This document shows positions 45,130 to 55,640 of a DNA stretch of 64,000 bases, in pieces. Below the pieces are notes generated by a model. That model worked only from the letters and a program-made list of their open reading frames with translations, ran no database searches and was not told where the DNA came from. A program made the position numbers and the translations under genes. This DNA comes from Capsicum annuum (taxonomy: Eukaryota; Streptophyta; Magnoliopsida; Solanales; Solanaceae), in NCBI RefSeq assembly GCF_002878395.1, contig NC_061120.1, positions 118,041,213 through 118,105,212 on the forward strand, given 5' to 3'. Positions within the stretch are counted from its first letter, which is position 1. Every line of letters starts with the position of its first letter.

Positions 45130-46330
45130 GAGTTTCATTATTCCTTACTTGTCCTCCCCGAGCTTTATAGTTGATGATAATCATTCCCTAATACCTCAAG
45201 GTGACATTTCTAATGTTGTTTGCTACTAGCTGATTCATCTTCTTATTCAGTTGGTACTGTCTCAATCTTGTCAGTCAGATAGTATTGGTTGCATTTCTCC
45301 TTTTAATGATGTTACTCTTGTTGTCATTTTCATGAGGTTGACTCCCCAACCTTTACAAGCTCAAAGGTAAAGTATGTTCTTCAAGGGTTTCTGGATGAGA
45401 TGGAGAAGATTTTTGGGGTAATGTATCCTATGCATTTTGGAGGCGTAGAGATTGTTGCATAAAAATAGAAATATTTAGCTTATAAATAGTATAATGAGTG
45501 GGAGCAATTACGAGATGATGATGTGTAGACGATAATATAGGATAAGTTGTTGGGGGCCTTTATTGATCAATTCTTTCTTTAGGAGTTGAGAGAAGATAAT
45601 GTCGAAGATTTTGTGTATTTGAAGTAGGGCAAGATAAGTGTGAAGGAATATTCCTAAAAATTTTAGCAGTTATCTGGCTAAGCTTTGGAGTTGGTGTCTA
45701 GCCAGAGATCTAAGATGAGGAAGTTTACTTCTGGGTTGTCCCATGACTTGGTATAAGAGTGTAAGGCTACAATCTTAAAAAATAATATAAACTTCTCTAG
45801 GCTTATGGTTTAGATATAGTAGATAGAGGATTAAAATAAAATATATACAGAGATGGGAGAGAGGTAGAATAAGAAGATCAGGTATTCATAGCAAAGTGTA
45901 GGGCATCAAAATAGTTGAAGGGATGGTAGACAATGGACTAAGAAACATACTTGGGGAAATGAAAGTTCATATTCTTTGGTTAGTGCTCCTTATACTAAGC
46001 CATTGGGTGATCATCATTTTTAGGCTAGTAGTTGTCGTAAGGCATAGGGTGTCCAAGTTTAGTCTAGTGGAGCATAGTCAGCCCCACCTTATCATCCTAA
46101 TAGATTTATGGATAGCTTAACCATGGATATTGTGATGAGTGGAGGAATTTGCGTTTCAATCATAATCAGCCTGGCCACATGTAGAGGAACTGTCCCGAAG
46201 CTAAGGTAGCCATTGGGGCTAATAATTTTCCAGTCACCACTTCTTTGGTTCCTCCTCAAAGGGGTGCTACTTCTGGTACTGGCACTAGACGCAATCATCT
46301 CTACACTATTGCTACCCATCAAGAATTTGA
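45130..46330 (+). pseudogene. element D gag, strongly decayed
   Basis: N-terminal residues near 45150-45230 read DDNHSLIPQGDISNVV in shifted frames. Capsid islands: EKIFGVMYPMHFGGVE, YEWEQLRDDDV, LRE(D)NVEDFVYLK, KISVKEYS, KFTSGLSHDL, RLMV-Q. A zinc-knuckle remnant FNHNQPGHM-stop-RNCPEA lies at about 46155-46200, followed by PQRGATSGTGTRRNHLYTIATHQEFEASF near 46255-46340. The words match element A gag. Stops occur every few dozen codons. Confidence 0.75.
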
Positions 46331-46720
46331 GGCATCTTTTGAAAATATTACTATTATATTATAAATCTTGTCACGTGATTTGTACTGTTTACTTAATCTA
46401 GGGTCTACCGTCTCTTATGTTACCCCTTATGTAGCTACGCATTTTGGTTTTTGTTCCAACAAGACTTTTAAATTCTTTTCTATGTCAACTGTTGTAGGTT
46501 ACTCTATTGTTTCTGGGAATGTCTATAGGAGTTTTATGGTGTCCAACTTTCATAGGAAAACATTGGTGGATTTGATAGAGTTGGACATAGTGGATTTTAA
46601 TGTAATCTTAGGAATGGACTATCTCCACTCATTCTACGCACCTCTAGATTATAGGATACGAAAGGCCAGTTTCTAGTTTCCTAACGAACCAATAATCAAA
46701 TAGGCGGAAAGTTCCTTTGT
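46331..46720 (+). pseudogene. element D protease with active-site Asp replaced by Asn
   Basis: The open stretch 46368-46676 reads SRDLYCLLNLGSTVSYVTPYVATHFG, then MSTVVGYSIVSGNVYRSFMVSNF, KTLVDLIELDIVDFNVILGMDYLHSFYA. This is the complete body of a gypsy retropepsin of about 100 residues. The active site LLDPG is LLNLG: codon AAT at 46395-46397 replaces the Asp that attacks the peptide bond. The stretch itself is free of stops, unusual for this window, but the enzyme would be inactive. Confidence 0.88.
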
Positions 46721-46849
46721 ACCTAAAGGGAGCTTCATTATCAATTTTAGATCACAAAACTTCATTCCCAAATAGTGTCTATATCACCTATTTTAGGCAT
46801 AAGATTTTAATTTTGAAAGTCATTCTTTGTAATCCTTTCATGTGTTTAT

Positions 46850-48170
46850 TGAGTTTCTCTAAGTGATTCCCGATAACCATTTTAGAGATCCTCTTAATAA
46901 GGAAATAGATTTCGGGATTGATCTTCTATAGGATACCCATCATATTTCCATTTCTCTTTATAGAATGGCTACAACTAAGATAAAGAAGCAGACAGAGCAG
47001 TTAAAGCATATTCTTGATAAGTGTTTCATTCATCCTAGTATTTGTTCTTGTAGTGCTCCTATATTTTTCGTGCAAAAGAATGATAGGTATCTTCGAATGT
47101 ACATAGATTATCGTTAGCTAAATAAGGTTACACTAAAGGATAAGTATCCTATTCCTAGGATTAATGACCTATTATATCAGCTTCAGGGTTCTAGGTGTTT
47201 ATCTAATATTAATCTTCATTAGGGTATCATTAGTTGAAATTTCAGGAGGTGGATACACCCAAGACTGCTTTCCAAACCTTGTATGGTAATTATAAGTTCT
47301 TTGTTATATTATATGGATTAACTAAGGCTTCTACTGCAGTTATGGTTCTTATGAATTAGAAGTTTATGTAGTTCCTAGACTTGTTTCTGATAGTCTTCAT
47401 TGATGATAACTTGGTGTACTATATGATCGAGAAGAATCATGTTAATCACCTCATATTTATAATGCAGACTCTTAAGGATCAGAGATTGTATGAAAAAATT
47501 TCTAAGTGCGAGTTTCTATTGACACCATGACTTTTCTCGGGCATGTTATTTCTAGTAAGGGGATCATGGTGTATCCATAGAAAGTTGAGGCAGTTAAGAG
47601 GTTTCCTAGACCCACAAATCCAATTAACAGTAGGAGTGTCATAGGATTGGTTAGGTAATATGGGAGGTTTCTGGAGAGTTTTTTTCTATTGTTGCTCCGT
47701 TTACAAAGTTCACTAAAAAAAGGTTATGTTCTTGTGGTTCGATGATCGTGAGGCTATATTTGAGAAGTTGAAGAACAAGTTGACTTTTGTGCCAAATTCT
47801 ACCCTGCTCGGGGGTACAAAGAGATTTTTGGTGTGTTGTGATATGTGCCATATGGGACTGGGTTGTGTTTTTATGAAGCATTGGAAAGTTATGGATTATG
47901 CTTCCCGGGAACTTATCATGTATGAAAGGAATTATCCTACTCACTACTTAGAGTTGGAGGCTATTACTTTTCCTTTAAAGATTTGGATCCATTATCTATA
48001 TGGGGTGCATGTATACATTTACTTAGATCATAAGATCTTGAAGTACGTGTTCACTCGGAAGGAATTGAATCTTAGGAAGAGGCGGTGGCTCGAGTTACTC
48101 AAAGACTATGATATGAGTTTGCACTACTAGTTAGGTAAAGCGAATGTGGTTTGTTGAGGCTTTTAGCAGG
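46850..48170 (+). pseudogene. element D reverse transcriptase and RNase H, decayed
   Basis: RT islands: [85 protein letters not shown]. The catalytic box FIDD is at 47396-47407 (VFIDDNLVY). Tether and RNase H, 47726-48130, in one open stretch: FDDREAIFEKLKNKLTFVP, RFLVCCDMCHMGLGCVFMKHW, YASRELIMYERNYPTHYLELEAI, LYGVHVYIYLDHKILKYVFTRKELNLRKRRWLELLKDYD. RT frame breaks are numerous; the RNase H part is nearly intact. Confidence 0.87.
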
Positions 48171-48199
48171 TTGTCTATGGGGAAATTATCTCACATATA

Positions 48200-49489
48200 T
48201 AAGGTGGAAAGAGGATTAGTGAAAGATATTCACAAATTGGCTAATTTAGGAGTTCATTTCTTGGATTCTGAGTAGTAGAGTCATCGTACAAGAGGTGGAA
48301 AAATCATCTCTTGATGCTGAGGTGAAGGTGAAACAAGCATTGTATCCCATACTTATGAATATTAGGGATGATGTCAGTTAATAGAAGGTTATGTCATTTG
48401 AGATTGGGGAAATTTTATCTTTAGATTTCAAGGTAGATTATGTCTCCCTCAAGTAGTTTATTCAAAAAATTGTTAAGTTGCATGGAACTCAAGTGTCCAT
48501 TATTTTAGACCGCGGTATGCAATTTTCTTATCACTTTTTACATTTATTTCAGAATGTTTTTAGGACTAAGGTGAACCTAATCACCGCTTTCTACCCACAA
48601 ATGGAACGGGCTATTAAGACATTTGAGGAATATGCTAAAGGCATCTGTGATTGATTTTAAGTGAAAATGGCTTGATCACTTACGTTTTACTGACTTTGCA
48701 TATAATAATAGTAATCATTAAAGTATCCATACAGATCCTTTTGAGCCTCTATATGGTAAGAGGTGTAGGTCTCCTATTAGATGGTTTCAGGTTGGTGAGA
48801 CTTCGTTGTTTTGTCCTGAGTTTGTTCACCAAGCCAAAAAGAAGGTAAAGTTTTCTAGAAAAAGTCTTAAGACTTCATAGAGTCACCAAAGTCTTATGTA
48901 GAGTGAGGCAAAAGAAGTTTTAGTTCCAAGTAGGAGATACGGTTTTTTTAAAGGTTTTTCTATGAATGTTGTGATGAGGTTTGGGAAGTAAAGGAGGAGA
49001 AATTCTTGTTATGTCAGTTCGTATCAAATTTTGAGGAGTATTGGAAATGTTGCGTATAATTTGGAGCTTCCTGCAAAGTTGTGTTCTATTCAACCCGTAT
49101 TCCAGGTGTTGATATTAAAAAAATGTGTGGGTGATCCTCCTCTTATTGTCCCTAAGGAGGATGTTTGTATTTTGGAGTTCTTGTCTTACGTGGAAGTCCC
49201 GGTTGAGATGTTGGATAGGAAAGTTTGTATGTTGAGGTCCAAGGACGTAACCTCGATGAAGGTTATTTGGAAGAATAAAATGTTAGAAGAAGCTACTCTT
49301 GAAGATAAAGAGGACATGAAGTATAAATATCCGTTTTTGTTCCCTGCATTGGATAAAATTGCTTGTGGTATGATTTTCATTTTTGTTCTCGTGGCATTTC
49401 AAAATTTTCTATTTGGGGATGCATGCTTTCTTTTTTGTTATCATGCTAATGGGAGCCCTAAATCCTCATTCAGGGACAAATGCTTCTAG
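48200..49489 (+). pseudogene. element D integrase with internal deletion
   Basis: After the RNase H spacer (HIYKVERGLVKDIHKLANLGVHFLDS) the text goes from GEILS near 48410 straight to KFIQKIVKLHGTQVSIILDRGMQFSYHF (48450-48530). The whole zinc-binding domain and the part with the first catalytic Asp are missing. Later core: VNLITAFYPQMERA, the C-terminal frame 49031-49489 with GNVAYNLELPAKLCSIQPVFQVLILKKCVGDPP, VEMLDRKVCMLRSKDVTSMKVIWKNKMLEEATLEDKEDMKYKYPFLF. The 3' UTR ends TTCAGGGACAAATGCTTCTAGGAGTTAA, a weak purine tract before LTR D. Confidence 0.85.
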
Positions 49490-49496
49490 GAGTTAA

Positions 49497-51098
49497 TGTA
49501 ATACTCTATGTATTGGAAAAATAAAATTTCATTGAAAAGACGATCACTGCTTAGATAATGATAGTGGTGACGATTCGTGCTCAGTCATCACGAGTTGTAT
49601 AGTGACAATCACCGCTTAACCAGTGAGATTTCCTAGTATACGGTTTGGATCACGACTAAGTCCCTATGAGTCATAAGGTTTGGTCATAAGTCATAGGGTG
49701 TGACTCATGACTAAACCATTGAATGTGCTCAGGAGTTTTCCCAGGCTATGAGTCACGGAGATGACTCTTGACAAGTCACCACGATTCGTTATGTCACTCA
49801 TAGCGACTGGCAATATTTTTTCCTAAATGACATCATTAAGGGTAATTTTGTGTTCTCCCCTCCTTTACTCTATTCCACGACTTAAAGAACCTCCTTTGGC
49901 TCTATTAACATCAGGTAATAAATTATAAGTATTCTCATTTGCACAAACTTACTGAGCAAGAGAAAAAGCTATGTTTCCAAGAGATTGCACATTAAGGATT
50001 CAATTGGTGGTTCTCTCTCCAAAATTCCTAGTCCTTCAGGAATGTATCACTTAAATAACTAATTTTACATAAAATCATGCATTTAATTACTATCTATGCG
50101 AATTTAATTTTTGGATTTTTTAGAAGGGTTGAGGGATTCGGAATGGTTACAACATGAATTGATTTTTCATGGATGTGAATCAATCATTCATGCTTATTCT
50201 TATATTTTTGAACTAAATAAATGCATTGGTGTGGGAATTAGAATTAGGATTGTGTTTCACCAAATATGTGGTTAATTGGTTGGGAATTGGCTTGTATAAC
50301 AACACAACTTTCTAAATTTGGTGTTGAAAGATGAATATATGAACAATTTATCTTACTCATTGAATCTTGCATTGCATAAATGGTTAATGGAACATAAAAT
50401 TGTTTTGAAAGGCCTTGGTGGACATCGTTTTAGATTAAAGTGGAACTTGGGAATCTAATGGTTAGTAGATTTTTTTAAGGGTTAATGGAATTGGCTTATG
50501 AGCTTAAATTTTGTATGATGATAACAATGATAAATACCTTTATAAATATCTCCTTGGTTAAGGTTGGTATTATGTGTTAAATTATTTTATTTTGGGCTTA
50601 AAGGGGGTTATGTAGCTCACCATGAAGGTGGTGGTCCCGGGGGGGCCAATATTGGTAACCACGTTTGTCGGCGTGGTATCTTTATGATCGTGCACCTAAT
50701 GGATACTTTAAATATATTTTGGAATAGCGGGGGTCATGGATTCTCTGGCCCTTCCTCAGATTTCCATGGTTCATATGGCTAACATGTATTGGGACCCTTT
50801 AAGCAGGGGAGCTAAACCAATATAGCCCGTGGGTGGCCTTAGGATAGATAGAGCTACACATTCTAGGTTAATTATTTTTTAAATTTATGCTTAAGACCCT
50901 TGTCCCTATATGTAAATATATGTATATTAATGTGTGCATATAGTTTTGGAATGATTTTGGATATGGAATTATTTTATCCCTTCCCCGAGTTATTCACCAG
51001 TACTTATCCCACTAACCGGCTCCGGACGCTGCATCATTTTACTATGCAGGGTCTAAGAGGGTTTCTGTTACCTTGTGCTGTGTTAGGTGGTCCAGTTC
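49497..51098 (+). repeat. 3' LTR of element D, left part (interrupted)
   Basis: Starts TGTAATACTC after the 3' UTR. It contains a cassette of GTGACGATTCGTG and GAGTCATAAGG/GACTCATGAC words (49560-49810) and runs to GGTGGTCCAGTTC at 51098, where a solo LTR (E) in opposite orientation begins. The LTR resumes at 53655. Confidence 0.75.
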
Positions 51099-53654
51099 TG
51101 TAACGCCCCAATCCTGGTGCTCGAAATACAACACGGTGCTCATGACCCCGAAGGACCACAAGCTAACCCATGACTGATATCTCTACCTATACACTGCATT
51201 ATATGACATAATAGTGCGGAAATAAGCACTGAAAGGCCATAAGGTTCAATACTAAACATGATCTGAATGCTATAACATTTGTGTGGGGTAATAGAATACC
51301 TAAAACAAAACTGAACATACTGAAGTCTGAAAGATGATAGTCTAGAAAGCGTCTAACTGACTGAACTATTTGAGTAAGGAGTTGATGGGACATGTCCCCA
51401 ACTAACTCCAACTAATAAACTGATTAATGAGATAATAAAGAAATAATCATATCCTCAAAAGAAGAGGACTCACTTCTAACTATGTCTGCGGATATCTGGA
51501 ATCTAGTATTGCTCTGGAGCTCGTGTCTCTAAACCTACGGTATAAGACACTGTAGCGCAAATACGTCAGTACTTTGAATGTACTGGCATGCTTGTGAGGT
51601 AGGATGAATGCATGAGGTTCATATGCATGAATAATAATAATAACTGACTTACTATCATGAGCGTGAGAATACATGCATGAGACATAACAACTGACACTAA
51701 TACTGTGATAACATGATTACTGAATCTGAATATAATTGATAACATGAGTTACTGTATTTGACAATCCTAAATCTGATGGAACTATCTTAGTTCCGTACTG
51801 TATCTGATTTGAGTATATCTGATAGTCCTGAAATTTGAAGAATTATTTGAGTTCTATTACTGAGAGTGATTGACTATATCTGACAGTCCTGATTCTATAA
51901 CATGAAACTATAGGAAGTAGTTACCCAATCTATATGCCCCTAATACGCCATTATGGTTATGTTGGGCTCCAATCTGTAACCCAAATAATAAGGGTGTCAA
52001 TACCGCGCCACTGGTACAGAGAAGATGTGGGCGACCCTCATCTGATAGTGTCCCCTATACAAATGGTGTGTCCCTTATCTAACAGTGCTTATCCGCCTCA
52101 TAAACCCTCATCAGAAAGTCTTGATGTCTCAACCTATGCTGGATACATAGTTCTTGAATGCAAGGATGACTTCTAAGAATCACACCCTCATCTGATAGTG
52201 TGTATTCTCATCCTTAGGTTCACTCGGTGCTAATTCCTACACCCATGTAAATACACACTGAACATGATTTACTGTGCTAAACATGGGCAGAATTACTAAA
52301 TCCCGTTGACTAACAATACTACTGATATCTGACAACTGACTGAGTTCATGAGATCATGGAGTTTTCCTGAGTCATAAGACTTTCTAAAGTCTAAGGATTC
52401 ATAGCTTGACTGAGACTAACGTGAAAAGATGACATTGGTTCTAGGCATACAACTAATGTTTCGGGTACAAGTACCCCCAGGACTCAATGGAAGGAAACTG
52501 AACAAGCATAACTTACTTGAAAATATAACTAACACCATAGTCCATACCACATTTATAGAAGCATTTCATAAAAACTGTGATAAGCATAAACTTGTACATA
52601 CATGAGGATTTCATGGTATCATGCTATTTAGGCACTTTTCCTTTATTTAGGCATTTAATCAAATAGATTGTAGGCATAGTACATGCAAACATCATTGTAC
52701 AATAAATAAACATGATGGTTCAATTTTAATTTCATTATTCAAAGGTTTAGTCAGAGGTTTTCATGAATCTATATATATAATAATTTAACACACATAGAAT
52801 TTATCACCCAACATATATTAGAATTCAATTTCTCACTATCCACATAAACAAGAGTAGCCCAATCCTAAAATTCATAAGAAAATCCATAATCTTGAATTTA
52901 GAAAAAGGAAATTCATGGGCTTCATGGACTAAAGGAGTACATGAATGAACACTATGCATACCTTAGTTTGTGATTTCGTGAGGATCGACGGTGAAACCTT
53001 CTTTAATTCAAATCCCAAATAGAAACCATAGCTTGTTCTTGAGAGAAACTAGTATATTTTGGGTGAAGAATAGAAAAATCATGTGTTATTGGGTTTAAAT
53101 AGGGGTAGGAAATTTACCTTTTTAACCCTCGATGCGTCTTTTAAAATTGTGAAAAAATTTTGAACAAGACCTTTAATGGGACGCGGTGCCATCGTGCCGT
53201 GTCACTAGATTTTGACAATTGGTAAATTTAGGGATGGCGTCACACGAGGCCATTGTGTTGCCACTTCCTTTGTGACCTGGAACTTTGGTACAACGCGGGA
53301 AAAATCACGCTGAGACACTGGAAAACGGACAATTATGAATTTGGGCCCTAGTGTGATGCACCATAATCGCGGACCCCTACTGTAATTTGCCAAATATCAT
53401 TTCCTCTTGTGGTGCGGCGCGCCACTGACTAATATGGTGCGGTTTTACGATGGGAACTTAAAATAGTCGTAACTTCTGACCCAGTTATCGGATTTGGGCA
53501 AATCTTATATCGGTAGAAAGCTTAATGAATTTCCCACATGAAAAAAGTAAAAATCTTGAAAATTCCTCATGGAATAACAATCATTCAACTTAGATGCTAA
53601 TACTAGACATTCTTGAGATGAAATTAGCTAGGAAAAAGTATGGGGTATTATCGG
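51099..53654 (-). repeat. solo LTR E (Tekay-like, 2556 bp) inserted in LTR D
   Basis: On the plus strand it starts TGTAACGCCCC and ends GGGGTATTATC (the final CA altered). Flanks are AGTTC (51094-51098) and GGTTC (53655-53659), a 4/5 target duplication. No PBS is found before 51099 and no purine tract directly after 53654, so this is a solo LTR left by LTR-LTR recombination. Minus-strand landmarks in order: cassette 53160-53440, TATA-like TATTTAAA (53101-53094), donor CTAAG|GTATGCAT at 52962/52961, hairpin 52945-52921, GGGTACTTGTACCC (52476-52463) and GGGACATGTCCC (51398-51387). Confidence 0.85.
52921..52965 (-). promoter_or_regulatory. splice-donor-like site and hairpin in LTR E
   Basis: On minus CTAAG|GTATGCAT, then 16 nt on the stem TTCATGTAC pairs with GTCCATGAA (8 of 9) around the loop TCCTTTA. 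Same spacing and loop as LTR F and LTR2, different stem. Confidence 0.5.
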
Positions 53655-54018
53655 TTCATTGACTGATGTACATTTAAATGGTAATCCTCCATCTTCATGA
53701 AGGACAAATATTTCATTTCTTTTTTATGGTCTTAGTATTTTCTTAGGTCTTTTTTCATGTTTTGGATTTTCTTTTTGTCATGGTCGAGGGCATGTCCCAA
53801 CCAATAAGGTATTCTTGTATTGTAGAGGCTTTTGTGGAAATATGTGGATTGGTATTGTTATGGATCTTAGTTGTCATATGATTTATTTATTCATCTTATC
53901 TATCTTGTTCATGTTTGGGTTGATTCCACTATGATATTTATTGTGCTCGAATAGTTCAGCTAAGGGAGTGTTCTCTGATCCACAATGGTCATGACTAGAC
54001 CCTGGTTCGGGACATGAC
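53655..54018 (+). repeat. 3' LTR of element D, right part
   Basis: Continues the LTR after the solo-LTR insertion: TTCATTGACTGATG..., CCTCCATCTTCATGAAGGAC, GTCGAGGGCATGTCCCAACC, and ends GGTTCGGGACATGACA. Joined to 49497-51098 it gives an LTR of about 1.97 kb, close to the 2.07 kb of element A. Confidence 0.75.
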
Positions 54019-54990
54019 AATTGCCTAATTTCATGTTGAAAAGGAAAGTCTAAAATAATTTTTTGTCCATAAACACATTACCCATGATTAATAGAAGCTA
54101 CAGAAGAAAGACTAAAAGAAAATGGGTTTAAATTGAATAAAACTATTTTAGGCCTTTCGATACTAAATTCCCAAATTTGACTTTTCAAATCACAAATTAA
54201 TAGGTTTTATGTGAAAAGAATCAAAGTAAAGTAATTGAATTAGTAATTTGGAGCTTACTTATGCTTGAAAGATAAAGAAGATATCCAAACCTCTCAACCC
54301 GAAGCTTAAATTATGAAAAATAGAAGTGGAATTGAGGAAGAAGGTTATTATATTTACCCAAATTTTATGGCTAAAGTAGTCAATTGGCCACTTAAGTTGT
54401 CACCACTTTAGCATGGGTCAACGGCTAAAGCGTTCCGACCCTACACGAGTTTACCGCTAAAAATAAACCCTATACTACTAAAGTGTAGGCTGCTAAAATG
54501 ACAAAGGCCTACTTTAGCGATACCTAACTACCAGTTGGTTCCACTTTTGCAGTGCCTAGGATGCTAAAACAACCACTATTTTAGCTGTTCTATAGCTGAT
54601 AAAGCGACTACACCAAATAATTGGTGCACCATCTACATTGCTAAAAATGCAAAGTTGTGGATCAATCCCTTGGGATTCGCCCGAAATAATTTGTAGGAAA
54701 AAAAATTCTACTATACTAAATTTAATATTTTTGACTCAATAGCGACATCAAATTTCCAAAAGAGGTTGTTTGCAGAAAATGACCCTTTAGACCCAATTTC
54801 ACAAAATGACCCTCGACACCTAATTTTATAATTATCTAAACTGAGGGTCAAAATAAGATCAAAAAACAATAAAATTACATCAACTACACTACAACCCAAA
54901 TTCAATGTTTTGGATCTACTGGCACATCCATTCTTCATCTAACATAGAACAAGAAATATTGACCAAAGTCAATTATATGGCCTTTTAACC
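54019..54990 (-). repeat. probable fragment of an unnamed LTR
   Basis: The stretch 54361-54620 repeats words such as GGCTAAAG(T/C), CGCTAAA, ACTTTAGC and GGTGCTAAA, the same cassette style as the other LTRs with different words. On the minus strand it is followed by a leader and CATAA|GTAAGC, a donor-like site at about 54262. Two AGGGTCATTTT words (rc) lie near 54780-54815. No LTR end, PBS or coding region was found, so the assignment rests on layout only. Confidence 0.4.
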
Positions 54991-55186
54991 TCTAAGAAAC
55001 ACATGTTTGGAAATTCATTCCAGATAGCATCGAGAACCATGCCAATTAAGCCCACACCCTAGAAATATAACATACCCACTATGACGAGGTGTAAAATGGT
55101 TAAAACATAGAAAACTAGAAGGTTTACTAAATAAGTCATTATAATATAAAGGGATTCTCAAAGTAGACATAAAGAGTATAAGATAT

Positions 55187-55640
55187 ATGTACACCAAGGT
55201 TTGTGAGCAAGTTTTGCTTAATCTGTCTTCCATGAAGAGAGTCATGAGGTTTGGCAAAACGTGTAAGCTCAACCTTTTGTATAGTAGCCCCTCCAAGGTC
55301 CTTACGGATGTAGGTTTGATTGTATACATCTTAGCTCTACCACCGGGCTTGTTAGGATTCATCCAGTATTATATATCTCCATGCTTAAATGATATCAAGA
55401 AGATGGAGACTACATAATTTAATTAGACTCAATGAAATTAGATAAGGATTTTTCTTACTAGAACGAACTTGTAGAAATTTTAGATTCAGATGTCTAGAAG
55501 TTGAGTATGATGGAAATTAGTTTACTATGCTTTTATGAAAGTATCATCCAGTTAATTCATCCATTTGCAAAATCGAGATGGACATTTGGGACATGTACCC
55601 TCAATTGTGTGAGGATACGAGTACTCACTTTTTTCCTTAT
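55187..55640 (+). pseudogene. Ty3/gypsy integrase C-terminal tail, isolated fragment
   Basis: The open stretch 55187-55417 reads KVCEQVLLNLSSMKRVMRFGKTCKL, YILALPPGLLGFIQYYISPCL, corresponding to the GPY/F module (family: LKVSPMKGVMRFGKKGKLSP ... LALPPGLSGVHPVFHVSML). In later frames ILDSDV and DIWDMYPQLCEDTSTHFF (to about 55640) match the family C-terminus. It is a separate element from D. No LTR was recognised downstream. Confidence 0.75.
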
